A DNA stretch of 64,000 nt from Nelumbo lutea (GCA_022828595.1 JAKGHH010000003.1:54673759-54737758); one strand, 5' to 3'; positions 34,073 through 43,988 are shown, counted from the stretch's first letter. The notes: a model not told the origin generated them from the letters alone. Numbers and translations: made by a program.

Positions 34073-34444
34073 TGTGGCTAAGACTTGTGGCCTGTGGCTT
34101 GTTTGTTTTGGGAGGGGGAGAGACGGGTAAGACCAGCGCTGAGAAGTTTTGAGTAAGAGGCACAGAAGGAAAAGGAAAGAGAGAAGCTTGAAAGTGACGA
34201 AGAAGATGATTAGGAGAGCAATGTCTTTCTTGAGGAGGCCGATGATATTTTCAAATTTTGTGGTTTGCGAGGGAGCAAAAAATTGACGAAGTTGGTGAAC
34301 CTTTACATGAACACTTTTGTGAAAGTAGACCTGAGCAAGACCAAGTCGATTTAGTTCGTGGGCGCGGCTAGGCAAGCTTGGTCTTTGGTGTTTTTGTATT
34401 TTTCTTGGGTTGGGTTTGGGTTTGGGTTTGGGTTTGGTTGACAT
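34067..34444 (-). CDS. Unrecognised 125-codon ORF with a KP-rich start
   Basis: The ORF begins MSTKPKPKPKPNPRKIQKH and has a mixed, non-repetitive middle (VYFHKSVHVKVHQLRQFFAP) followed by a hydrophobic stretch LLIIFFVTFKLLSFLFLLCLL. I do not recognise it. It abuts the possible copia B LTR, so it could be the first exon of a gene interrupted by that element, or chance coding. The KPKPKP part comes from a GGGTTT repeat at 34408-34437. No TATA box or splice partner is convincing. Confidence 0.25.
   Translation of the reverse strand: MSTKPKPKPKPNPRKIQKHQRPSLPSRAHELNRLGLAQVYFHKSVHVKVHQLRQFFAPSQTTKFENIIGLLKKDIALLIIFFVTFKLLSFLFLLCLLLKTSQRWSYPSLPLPKQTSHRPQVLATC
34408..34437. repeat. GGGTTT hexamer repeat
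   Basis: Four to five GGGTTT units lie in tandem. The plant telomere unit is TTTAGGG, so this is not telomeric. Confidence 0.9.
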
Positions 34445-34721
34445 CTTGTGAAGGTTTGAGGTTTTGTCTTGGTGAGAGTCTAAGGGTGGGAATTTCTCAT
34501 TTCTGCTTTGTGTTATTTGGCCGAATTAGTTTCTGTATTCTCTTCTTTTTTTTACTTTTAATAAATTTTACTTGTACTTTTCAAAAAAATAAAGTGTACA
34601 TTACTCCTACCCACAATAACCCTTCCCACATGGCACTATAACTTTCGAACATCTCCCAATGAATGGTGACATGAAAATATGAGAGATGTTATCAGTATAC
34701 AGCTGTAGTCACACGGAGATT
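34445..34721. other. Spacer without recognised feature
   Basis: T-rich sequence. I see nothing supportable in it. Confidence 0.4.
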
Positions 34722-34729
34722 TTCCCAAT

Positions 34730-35237
34730 TAGGGGTGCAAATGGATCATATCATGGTTCGATCCGATTCTATTTAATTTGATCGAATTTAGATTATTCCT
34801 ATTCAAATCTTCGGATTGGATAATAGGATCCAGTCAGAAATTGGATCGGATTTGGATCACCTATATCCTATCCGATATATATATATATATATATTATACT
34901 TATAAATATAAATATATATTTATATTTGTTAGATTATATTTTTATAAATTTGTTATATTATTTATTTTTTATAAAAAAAACATATATGTATATGATGAAA
35001 ATAATTAAAAAAAATACTTTTATTTTTTGTTTGTACTTTATTTAAATTAGTATATTTTATTTTATTTTATTAATTTATTAATTTTTAAAGAAAACAAGTC
35101 AGATTGGATCAGATCCTAAGATCCGACTTACCAATAGGATTCGAATTCAAATCTAGTCCTATCAGATTCGATCCGATCTGGCATAAACAATGTCATACCG
35201 GATTCGAATAATCCGATCCGATCCATTTGCATCCCTA
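34730..35237. mobile_element. hAT-type MITE of the TAGGGGTG family, 508 bp
   Basis: The left end is TAGGGGTGCAAATGGATC; the right end read inward is TAGGGATGCAAATGGATC. Perfect octamers TTCCCAAT flank it (34722-34729 and 35238-35245). GATCCGAT-type motifs repeat in both subterminal regions, with an AT-only core. It is related in its termini to 19254-19741. Confidence 0.94.
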
Positions 35238-35245
35238 TTCCCAAT

Positions 35246-35514
35246 GTACAGATGTAGTGCCATGTGGGTAGGAGATCCGACCTGCTATCACTTGTCTAAA
35301 TTAAAAAATACACAATAATATACAGAATTTGGTGCCATAATTGTGGAGCAGGCTAGCTATTTGCTTAGTCCTTTTATTTTAATTTACTTTTAAGCCTAGC
35401 TATCAGCCAAATATGGGGTCAGAGATAGATATGGAGAGAAGCAGAGACCATCTTAAGTCTTAATTAACTACGTGTGCCCTCCCAAATCCAATAGTCACTA
35501 TGTCAATTAGAAAG
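35246..35514. other. Spacer without recognised feature
   Basis: No gene or repeat is supported. Confidence 0.4.
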
Positions 35515-35517
35515 TAA

Positions 35518-35735
35518 GGGTGTGTTTAGTTTGCAGAGTCTAGAATTGGAAATTCCAACCATTTGGTTGGAGGGAATTGGAATTTCATTTTCATTCTTGA
35601 TAGAATGATATTGTCACATTTGAAGGAAAATCCATTCAGATCCCGATCTAAACCAGAATCAAACAGGTGGAAGAAATAAACCATTCCAAAGAATTTCATT
35701 TCTGATTTAATTTATACAGCGAGCCAAACAGATCT
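35518..35735. mobile_element. Tourist-type (PIF/Harbinger) MITE, 218 bp
   Basis: The left end is GGGTGTGTTTAGTTTG; the right end read inward is AGATCTGTTTGGCTCG. TAA flanks both sides (35515-35517 and 35736-35738). The interior has GGAATTGGAATTTCATTTTC, common in such elements. Confidence 0.65.
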
Positions 35736-35738
35736 TAA

Positions 35739-37738
35739 GATTCATAATTGAGTCCAAACGATGGCGTGGGGCGGGGATCTTATCAAAATCAAAGCCAACA
35801 CGACAACACCCCATCTCCTCGATCACCTCTGCCCCAGTGTCGGCGTTTGGATTGTCTGTTGCTTGGGAAGATTAGCTCGAGAGAGTCAATTAATATAGAT
35901 AGAGCTACGACGACCGAAAGCACATTAACATAATGGGGCTTTGCCTACCACTCACCACCATGTTAATATTCCTGCTTACCCATTCCAGTCATTTCAACAA
36001 ACAAGTGGTCCACGTTGATCTAAGCAGAACTGACTGGCAAACCTCATTGATAGCTACCACTCTCTCGGTTCCTCTCTGTGAAGGTTTCTTTTAACTTTGT
36101 GTAGGCAAATGAGGATTGTGCATCTGTGCTTGGCCGGCCGGTCCTGATTAGAACCATATGATCATTTACATATGGAGGGCCCTCCCAATTAATTCCCTAG
36201 CATCCAAACATCCCAAACCCTAACACATGCGTTGAAGACTAGCTAACTAGCTGGCTATTTGGCTAATGCCTTGAACCAGACGTGTCCATTTGAATGTGTT
36301 TTGATCAAGGAGTAAGTAAATCTCCATTTACAGACTACAGTTAGTGGATTCTGAGTTCTGACCCAAGGTCAAGGGAGATGAGCAGACGACATATGGATCA
36401 ATCCGGCTGCCATGTCTCAAAAGTCCTCCACAACTAAACCCTAGGCCTAGATAGAGCTAGGTTAGTTTAATTCCACCAAGTTTGTTTCTTTAACTTATTA
36501 TCCCAACCTTCTAACAATCTGATACATGAATGGTGCCTAATATAATTTTCAATTTCTACTCTATCATAGCCTATACATACATTTTCTACTAAATTCTGAA
36601 TCGAGATCTTTAGACCATCTACCACCTCTTCAAGTTCAAAGTTCAACCAACACCTTTCTCGCCCCTTTCTCAGCTTTTTCGACTTGTATCAGATAATTCT
36701 TTACTAGTAGATATATAGGTAGTCTTTTAGCACATCCCCAATACTTCTGTCAACTTTATCTCATCTTGCCCCTTTTTTATTCTTCATTGTGGTAGTTTCA
36801 ATTCTTCTCTCTCTCTCTTTTGTTTTTTTTTTTTACGTGACGATGTTGCTGACAACAAACTACCATCACAAAATAAAAAAGACCCATTTATTACTTGTAA
36901 TTTTAAGAACAATTTTGACCAATTTAATCCAAAATTTCAGAAGAAAACATATCATTCCATTCAATCATAACAAATTAAAAAAAAACACTTAGACAGACAT
37001 ATGTATGTACGTACTTGTTTATGCTTGTATCTAAATACAAAAAGGGATTTGTTTTGAACTAGTGGAAAGAGTTTTTAGAGTTCGGATTTCTTTCTCATAA
37101 AATCAATCCTCACACTCACCTCACAGTTTTTGCAACCGTACATCGGAAATATCTCAATACTGTGTCTGTTTTTATTCAGGACACGTATAAACGCAAAGGC
37201 TGTGAGGTGAGTGTGAGAAGCAAATCCAGTTTTAGGTTTTTAGCTGACATTTGCCGCATGAATAGTGTGGAGAGGGGCTTTGATTGGCCTATCTAAATGA
37301 CCTAACCAGCAAATCCGTCTCCCTCTGTGTTTTGTGTGTTCATGGTGGGTGCATGTATCAACGTGCATTCCTGTCCGAGTTGCAGCTATTGTAAGTCTTT
37401 CGCTCTCCTCTTGCAAATTTGTAGGTAAGGAAAGAAAATATTTCGGGATAGACAGACTCGACCCATCACCTAACAGTTTAAGGGTTTTTTTTTTTTTTCT
37501 TTTTTATGAATCAATGCAACAAGGTAACATACAGCTTAACCTTAACCTTTTAGATTGAATGATTCTTGGGCATGATATAAGAGTATATTTGACCAAGCGG
37601 TCTAGTTTTTTATCCTTGTTCCTCCATTAAAATTAGTTGAACTTAAATTTCAGCATAAGGTACAGGTGTCAAGTGGCCCTATGCTTTGTCCACACTTCAA
37701 ATCCAATGGGCATTTGGATGGAGGGGCATGTTAGAGAT
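35739..37738. other. Intergenic DNA with a strong hairpin
   Basis: No coding gene is supported; ORFs at 35748, 36789 and 37334 are short and lack domains. The hairpin at 37109-37217 is listed separately. Confidence 0.5.
37109..37217. repeat. Perfect 18-bp inverted repeat with 73-bp loop
   Basis: CTCACACTCACCTCACAG (37109-37126) pairs exactly with 37200-37217. Pairing can extend inward (TTTGC with GCAAA) and, across a bulge of about 17 bases, outward (GGATTT with AAATCC). It could be a foldback element or a small-RNA precursor. No target duplication is visible. Confidence 0.9.
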
Positions 37739-37741
37739 TAA

Positions 37742-38066
37742 GGTGCCATTTGGAAAGTCTTTTAAAAAGATTTACTAGTATCCTGATGGATAAAAAACAT
37801 ATCGAGCTTTTGGTATCTTGGTCTTTAAAGATAAAGACCATTTGGTAAGCAGCTCGGTCTACCAAGCTTTTAAAAATGCAGAAAGACTAGAAAGTTTCAT
37901 TTGAAGCTTTCTGAAATTCGGCATTTTTGGCCTTTTTGGGTCTTTTCATGTATGTGTCCTTTCATCTTTCTAGGCTTTGGTTGCTAAACGGAAAAAGACC
38001 GATTTTTTGTCTTTAAAGCTTGTTGAAGCCCAGAAGACCACATGTAAAGACTTTCCAAACACCGCC
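37742..38066. mobile_element. Tourist-type MITE, 325 bp
   Basis: The left end is GGTGCCATTTGGAAAGTC; the right end read inward is GGCGGTGTTTGGAAAGTC. TAA flanks both sides (37739-37741 and 38067-38069). The interior is rich in AAAGACC/GGTCTTT pairs. Confidence 0.82.
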
Positions 38067-38440
38067 TAAAAACCAATTGAAATGCCTCACCTAACGACTT
38101 AAGTTTTTAGGTTGAACAGTTCCTTCACACTCCCTCATCCCTCCCTGTTGGATCATAATTTTGTAGCAATGGGTCTTATTAAAATGCAACCACTAGATCT
38201 GGATTCCATTAAAAACTTTGACGACTCATTTCACTCTTTGGTGCAAGAGTCCGAACCGGTTGAATCCTTGTACAAAGGGCAAGATGATTAAAAAAGGAGA
38301 CCTATATGTATCTGATTTTTAGGTTGAGACGTGAGAGGGATGAAATGCCTACTGAATCCCGAATTCACAGTAAATCAAATCCATTCTAAAACTTGGTTTT
38401 ACATCGAATCAACACAGATGAAGATGAAGACCAGGACTAA

Positions 38441-38759
38441 GGGTGTGTTTTGTTTACTCTTAACTCTTATCTCTTAAGAGGAATCTTATAACTTTAAGAG
38501 GAAAATGGGTATTCGTTTCTTCTAATTTCTTATCTCTTAAAGAATAATCTTAAAACTTTTTGTTTTTCAATGATACCCCCAAAACACAAACAAAAGTTTT
38601 TATATATAGAGTTAAAATGGAAATTTGACAATTTTTAGAATTCAGAACATTTCTAAATTCAGAGTTCAAAAGGAAATAAAAGTTCACCAATACAAATATA
38701 CCTCTTAATGTAACTATTGCACTTTAAGATATTAAATGTCAGAGCAAACAAATAGACCC
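38441..38759. mobile_element. Tourist-type MITE, 319 bp
   Basis: The left end is GGGTGTGTTTTGTTTAC; the right end read inward is GGGTCTATTTGTTTGC. TAA flanks both sides (38438-38440 and 38760-38762). Subterminal CTTATCTCTTAAGAGG-like motifs repeat. Confidence 0.78.
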
Positions 38760-38940
38760 TAATACAGATATACAACTAAATATTCATCCATGTGATAAAT
38801 ATAATTTTAATCTAAGATCAAATATTTTCAATTAACTTATATATTACATAAAAATGTGCAAGAAACAATTATCATATATATATTAAATTGTATATTTATT
38901 CAATATTTATACATATTAATCAACAATAAGTTTACTGTTC

Positions 38941-38944
<4 letters not shown>

Positions 38945-39000
<56 letters not shown>
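38945..39000. repeat. (AT)n microsatellite
   Basis: A pure TA/AT dinucleotide run of about 28 units. Confidence 0.97.
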
Positions 39001-39002
<2 letters not shown>

Positions 39003-39092
39003 TTTAACTTTGGGTGTATTATGCATATTAGTTTGGGTTGAGTTTGAATGTAAACATTTCTTTTATAAAGTATATTTTAAATTTGTGATTTA

Positions 39093-39215
39093 GGCTCAGT
39101 TTCGACAAGGTACAAATACATATAGATATCTACAGTGGAAATACAAGGTTTAAAAATACAGTATGCATGGTTTGCACAATACATATTTGTATTTGTACTC
39201 TTTCCAAACTGAACC
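39093..39215. mobile_element. Tourist-type MITE of the GGCTCAGTTT family, 123 bp
   Basis: The left end is GGCTCAGTTTCGACAAGG; the right end read inward is GGTTCAGTTTGGAAAGAG. TTA flanks both sides (39090-39092 and 39216-39218). It shares ends and interior (GTACAAATACA) with 44533-44658 and with the truncated copy at 16088. Confidence 0.85.
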
Positions 39216-39518
39216 TTAATCTCAAAAGATAAAAAAAATGTTCCAATGGGGCAATTCGTCAAAGAAAAAAGTAAATAAATAAATAAAATAATCGGATTAA
39301 TTGAGATACGATTTATAAAAACAAATTCAATAGAGGCCTAGGGTTTAGAAATCCTTATGTATTTTGATTTTGGTTGCAAAGGTCCCTTGGAGGAAATGTA
39401 CTGCACAATATAGTCTCTACATTGTAGTCATAAAAGGCAATTATTTTTCCAATAAGAATTTCCTGGATGACAAACTTCCTTCCTTTAGTTCTTGGGAGTG
39501 GAGAAGTCTATTGATTTG

Positions 39519-39673
39519 GAGTTCACATCTGCACCCCACAACGTCCCACAGCACATCCCTGCCGTGTATTGAAAATATCTCTTGATGATAATATATGATG
39601 TCATCATCGGAAAATGTTCTCAATACACAACGGGAATATGCTGTGGGACATTGTAGTGCGCCCATCTGAACTC
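39519..39673. mobile_element. Mutator-type foldback MITE, 155 bp
   Basis: Long arms: GAGTTCACATCTGCACCCCA plus ACGTCCCACAGCACATCCC on the left; ATATGCTGTGGGACATTGTA plus GCGCCCATCTGAACTC on the right. Flanking 9-mers are ATTGATTTG (39510-39518) and ATTGACTTG (39674-39682), 8 of 9 identical. A 9-bp duplication with long arms points to Mutator-like ancestry. Confidence 0.88.
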
Positions 39674-39682
39674 ATTGACTTG

Positions 39683-40146
39683 TAGGGACCTGTTGAAAAA
39701 AGGTATCTGTTGGGCTGTTTGAGAAAACATAAGCATTTCAGTTCTGGGTTGCATGGGACCTATAGCTTGAGCCAGTCCCCTTGGTTATGGCGAATGATCT
39801 TATAAACCAAAGTAGAAATCTTGTAGGGGTGATTATGGGCAAGACTGGGATGGGTTTGGCACATACATTGATGGATATAGCCTGGGCTTGGGCATGGCCT
39901 GGCCTAGAATACGGGTGGGTTAACCCAGGCGTAATTATGGGCATGGGCCTATATATATATACATAAAATATTACATATAATACGTATTATAAGTCTTATA
40001 TTATAATATTTATATATAATATATAATATAACATATAAAATATATGCATATACATAAATTATTTATAAATTTTATATATATATATATATATATAAGATGT
40101 GTCTTCTGTGCTAATCTTTGTAGGTCAGGCTGAAAATGGTCAATCC
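39683..40146. other. Spacer rich in GGGCATGGGCCT motifs and AT
   Basis: 39820-39950 repeats TGGGCATGG/GCCTGG phrases, then passes into a TATA-rich core. TAGGGGTGATTATGGGC at 39823 and the inverted sequence before 40147 resemble worn hAT ends, but flanks do not confirm a target duplication. Confidence 0.35.
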
Positions 40147-40149
40147 TAA

Positions 40150-40278
40150 GGTTATGCTTGGTTTGAAGGAAAAAGTAGGAAAAGGAAGGGAAAGATAAGA
40201 AAACTTATATAAGATTTGTAAAGATTTTCCTACCTTTCCCTTTATTTTCTTACTTTTTCCTTCAAATCAAATACAGCC
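40150..40278. mobile_element. Tourist-type MITE, 129 bp
   Basis: The left end is GGTTATGCTTGGTTTGAAGG; the right end read inward is GGCTGTATTTGATTTGAAGG. TAA flanks both sides (40147-40149 and 40279-40281). Arms GAAGGAAAAAGTA pair perfectly. Confidence 0.88.
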
Positions 40279-40329
40279 TAAAATTGAATTGTAAAATGTG
40301 CAGAATCAGTGGTAGCAAATTGAATTGTA

Positions 40330-41218
40330 AACTAGCTTGGAGGTTTTAAATGAACAAAATGGTTTATAGGTTAAATTGTGGAAAATTTTGGCAAGAAAAT
40401 TATAGGGTCTAGCTCATACGATTGGTTATCAGAATCATAGAGAATTTAGTTTAGGCATCTGGGGTAATGCCTCGATCAAAGCTAGAGGGGATTTAGATGC
40501 CCTGTTCTGTCCAAATACTATCAAGTAAAAGATCTAATTTTACCGGTATCCAGAGAATGGAATTATCAATTAATTTCTACTTTATTCCAACAAGCGGAAG
40601 TGGAGAAAATCCTGAGAATGCGCATTTTTCTTAGAGAGGACAAAGTGGTCTGGACTGGATCTATAAATGGGAAAATTTTCACAAAAAAAAAAATGAAAAG
40701 AAAAAAAGGTTCTATCACATCAAAGAATTAAGAGGCCTGCCTCTACTGGATCCTCAAGCAAGCTAAACATCAAGGAAAATCTGGAAACTGAAAGTTCCCC
40801 CGAGGTTTAAATTGTTTCTTTGGAGGGTTGTTCAGGGATTTATTTAGCAAAACAAGATTTGTTTTCTCAAGGATTGACTTAGGAGGCAAAAAAAAAAAAA
40901 AAACATATACTGTTTTTTAAAACAAAACCAATTTGTTTTTCCTTTTAGAAACAAAAATAAAGTTGAAGAGCATGTTTTTGTTTTTTTGCTGATTTAGCTA
41001 TTCCAAAAACAAATAAAAATAAAAGCATGTTGTAGAACGCCCCCTTGATTAAGATTCTGGTTGTTATATTTGTTAGGGCGATACTGAATCTCTGTTTCAT
41101 TTACCGGTGGAATGTCTTTTTTGGTTTTCTAGTATCTGGTCTAGTGTTTTGTGGATGGCTTTACGATTCTGGCTACAGGAGGAAATGCTGGAAGTTCATT
41201 GAAAATGGAGCTGGGTGT
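40330..41218 (+). mobile_element. LINE ORF2 fragment (zf-RVT region)
   Basis: The plus strand encodes, across frame changes, DKVVWTGSINGKIFT, then FYHIKELRGLPLLDPQAS, then IWKLKVPPRFKLFLWRVVQG (40780-40838), and after an insertion the metal-binding block CYIC...ESLFHLPVEC (41055-41113). This is the zf-RVT segment that follows reverse transcriptase in plant LINEs. LAWRF near 40345 is consistent with the RT tail. Stops and an A-rich insertion near 40681 make it inactive. The RT core is absent. Confidence 0.8.
40889..41046. repeat. Small A/T-rich foldback inserted in the LINE
   Basis: It separates the KVPPRFKLFLW and CYIC parts of the LINE. GCATGTTTTTGTTTTTTTG (40970) is answered by CAAATAAAAATAAAAGCATG (41012-41031). 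Its right end matches 26040-26122, which also lies in a LINE remnant. Confidence 0.55.
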
Positions 41219-41573
41219 GAATTCATATCTGCGCCCCACAAGGGGGTGCCCCACAGCACATCCCTACCTTATATTGGGAACATCTCCCGGTGATGTCTTA
41301 TCATCTCTCGAGATTGGATTCGGCCAGTGCATCATCCATTCCAACAGTCTTTACAGCCTTGCATTGGGAACATCTCTGTACTTACGTGCTTTATTTCATG
41401 GGGAGATATTCCCAATGCAAAGCTGCAAGAGGCTGTTCAAACGGTAGACTTGCACTGACTGAAGCCAAATTCTCATCTCCCATACTTATCATTGGGAGAT
41501 GTTCCCAATACAAGGTCGGGGTGTGCTGTGGGGCATTGTGGGGCGCTCCCTTGTAGGGGACAGATGTGAACTC
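41219..41573. mobile_element. Mutator-type foldback MITE, 355 bp, with a second foldback inside
   Basis: Outer ends are GAATTCATATCTGCGCCCCA and, read inward from the right, GAGTTCACATCTGTCCCCT. Flanking 9-mers are GCTGGGTGT (41210-41218) and GCTGGGTAC (41574-41582), 7 of 9 identical. A further arm pair, TTGCATTGGGAACATCTC (41362) and GGGAGATATTCCCAATGCAA (41401), lies inside the outer arms ATTGGGAACATCTCCC and GGGAGATGTTCCCAAT. Confidence 0.88.
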
Positions 41574-41611
41574 GCTGGGTACTATTTTGAAATTGTTAAG
41601 TTTGACTGTCT

Positions 41612-41750
41612 AGCAGGAGTTCAAATCAGCCCCCACAACGTCCCATAGCACATTCCTGCCGTATATTGTGAACATCCTGATGATGACATCATCATTTTTA
41701 ATACTACCATTAGGAGATGTTCCCAATACATGTCGAGCAGGATTGAAATG
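41612..41750. mobile_element. Mutator-type foldback MITE with a truncated right arm
   Basis: The left arm GAGTTCAAATCAGCCCCCAC and CGTCCCATAGCACATTCCTG matches 39519 and 15910. The right side keeps GGAGATGTTCCCAATACATG, but then jumps to GCAGGATTGAAATG, as if most of the right arm was deleted. No target duplication remains. Confidence 0.7.
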
Positions 41751-41941
41751 TGGTTTCGGCTTCAATAGTTGCTATAAAAAGCTTGCTCAGAAGTGGAGTG
41801 GACTAGAAAGTCTAGAATGTTTGCTGGGCTTGTCAAGAAAAATTGGATGATATCTTGACTTTAACTTTTTTCTTCGGTTATTTTTGTTCATAAAAATAGA
41901 ACTGCTATTTTGCTGAACGTAACACATCTTAGGTGGCATTT

Positions 41942-42430
41942 GATTCATAAAACGGTGTACGTCGGAGAATTTGAGAAAACAAGAAAAAATGGATCGGCAT
42001 ATGCTGTTTAGATAGCGGTTTTTTCAAGGCAATTAGCCATTTTCTCCAAAAATGACAAAACATGTTGCACTTTTTTTCAAAAAATGCCCATCTCAAAAAG
42101 CATCACTTTTTTATGTTGTTCCCCGTTTTCTCAAAAACCACAAAAAACGCAATACCATTTAAAAAAAAAACGTAATGGAACCAAAAAAGTTTAAATTTTC
42201 AATACAATTATCAGGCATATCGTATCATATCTTTTGGGTTTCAATACACCTGTTTACAAGTGTTTCGGGACCCCTCTTTTTTAATAAAAATACCTGTATT
42301 TAACTCTCCAAAAACCAAATTTTGAAATAAAAAAACTACAAAAAAAACATGTTTCCGCATGTATCTAATACCGATATGCCTCCAATACACAAAGGTGTAT
42401 CAATATTTTGAACCTTCAACCAAACGCCAT
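41942..42430. mobile_element. Probable Tourist-type element with damaged right end
   Basis: TTA is followed by GGTGGCATTTGATTCATAAA. The opposite end may be CTTCAACCAAACGCCA near 42429, whose inward reading is TGGCGTTTGGTTGAAGG. It runs straight into a half copy of the GGCTCAGTTT family (TATTTGTACTCCTTCCACAC then TGAGCCTAA, ending 42465). The junction suggests insertion or deletion between the two. Confidence 0.4.
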
Positions 42431-42465
42431 GAATTGTATTTGTACTCCTTCCACACTGAGCCTAA

Positions 42466-43355
42466 GGCTGCGTTTAGATGCGGTGCAAAAGCCGGTTTGG
42501 TGTACTTTTACACTCCAGTCCAATTTTACAGCCATTTGGATGAAGTGTAAAAGTACATCGAATATCAATGTAAAACCTCACCTTCGAACCCTTTTTACTT
42601 CTATAATCAATGTATAAAATACATTAATTTTTTTGATGTAAAACTTGATCAGAGTAACCTCAGTGTAAAAGTAATGACTCTTTCTTCCCCTCTCTCTCAT
42701 CGTTGATTTTCATTCACCAACACCATCCACCACCATCGTTTCCACTCCCTCTCTCTCTCCCTCTCTCTTCCCCGCTCTCTCTTCTTCTTCTCCCTCACTG
42801 TCTGTTTTCTATCATAGTCAACAGCCAACCGGTGGAGCTTACTGGCGTAATCGTCCAACATTTGTTAGCTGTGAATCAGATTCATAGATAATGACACAAT
42901 ATTTTTCTATGATGTTCTCTGTCCCTTCCTCGAATCGCATTCTTGTTCTCTCAACCATTCCAACCCGAAAGAAGAAATTCAATCGTCCCTATGTCATCCA
43001 ACATGTCATCAATCTTTGCTCATAAAGGAAACTCAATGAAGCGGTTGAATCCTTAAAGCTTCTCTGTTGCTGTGGCCTTCACTTAAACCACCACACGCTT
43101 GCCTTCCTCCAGAAATGTGCAACCTCTAGGTCTCTCAAAGAAAGAAAACGGGTTCACCTCCATTTAAAACTTACCAGTGTCGAGAGACAAACGTTCTTGT
43201 CAAACCATTTACCCCAATCATCATTTACACCGACCTTCCAAACAAACAACAATATAAAACTAAACATGACCAATTTATCTTTCCCACTGACCTGTGTAAC
43301 TGTTTTCCAAATACATTGGTGTATTTTTGTATTTACACCACATCTAAACGAAGCC
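42466..43355. mobile_element. Harbinger-like element, 890 bp, carrying a PPR gene fragment
   Basis: The left end is GGCTGCGTTTAGATGCGGTG; the right end read inward is GGCTTCGTTTAGATGTGGTG (17 of 20 identical). TAA flanks both sides (42463-42465 and 43356-43358). Subterminal GTGTAAAAGTAC/GTGTATTTTTG motifs occur. The interior includes a CT-rich stretch (42680-42800) and a fragment with clear PPR coding character, which makes it a transduplicating nonautonomous element. Confidence 0.85.
43026..43214 (+). pseudogene. Captured pentatricopeptide-repeat (PPR) gene fragment
   Basis: About 63 codons are open and read KLNEAVESLKLLCCCGLHL, then HHTLAFLQKCATSRSLKE, then a KRVHLHLKLT-like segment and TFLSNHL. 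NEAVESLKLL, LLQxCAxSRSLxEGKxVHxHL and FLSNHL are the pattern of the N-terminal repeats of plant PLS-class PPR proteins. A TAA precedes it in frame, so it is a fragment without its start or its organelle-targeting sequence. It lies entirely between the Harbinger-like termini. The family match comes from my reading of motifs and not a search. Confidence 0.7.
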
Positions 43356-43358
43356 TAA

Positions 43359-43988
43359 AGAATTGAACAAATGCTTGAAGAATTGGTGATTCGTAAGAAA
43401 GAAATTTGGGCCCCATTCATTTTTTGGTAAGGTACTTATCCAAGTTACCAAGAGTTTCTAAAAAAAGCTTATCCAAGTAAGTGTATTTATCCATGTTTTT
43501 TTATTTTCCATGAAAATAAGACAATGACCATTTTATTCATAAAAATCCATTATTAAAAAGGGTATTTTTGTCCCATTCAAGTGTTGGCAACTTTCCCTCA
43601 AAGTGAGAAAATGATACCTAAGAAAATAAACATTTCCTGATTTCCATACAAATCTGATAAAAGAACATAGGTTTACTGGTCAATGAAAACTCTCAAAATC
43701 CAAAAAAAAATCGCCCCTATGAGGAATTGATTAGTCTTACCAAGCACAATTGTAATCTCCCGTCAGCATCCACGCTGCCCAAACCATGACTAGAATCAAT
43801 AAGAACTAACATTGGGTTCTCAAACGCTGGCATTATATGGTATCTCCACGTAAATAACCACCAAAGGACAGAACTTGGGCTACATATAACCATGGAATGA
43901 ACCATGATTGTGCTTATCAATGAAATCCATATCTAGAAAAATCAAATTCTCCTCGCGTAGACGAGTGACAAAAATAATCCAAAATGGC
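43359..43988. other. Spacer downstream of MDH
   Basis: A 67-codon minus ORF at 43717-43920 has no recognised domain. Nothing else is supported. Confidence 0.4.

Noticed and set aside
34408..34437. Possible interstitial telomere repeat
   Set aside because: The unit is GGGTTT, not the plant telomere heptamer TTTAGGG.
37334..37558. 74-codon ORF starting MCSWWVHVSTCIPVRV
   Set aside because: No domain and interrupted by a poly-T run; it may be a leader of an unknown transcript but there is no support.
39823..40146. hAT element with TAGGGGTGATTATGGGC start
   Set aside because: An inward right end could be drawn only after removing the Tourist element at 40150, and the flanking octamers then agreed poorly.
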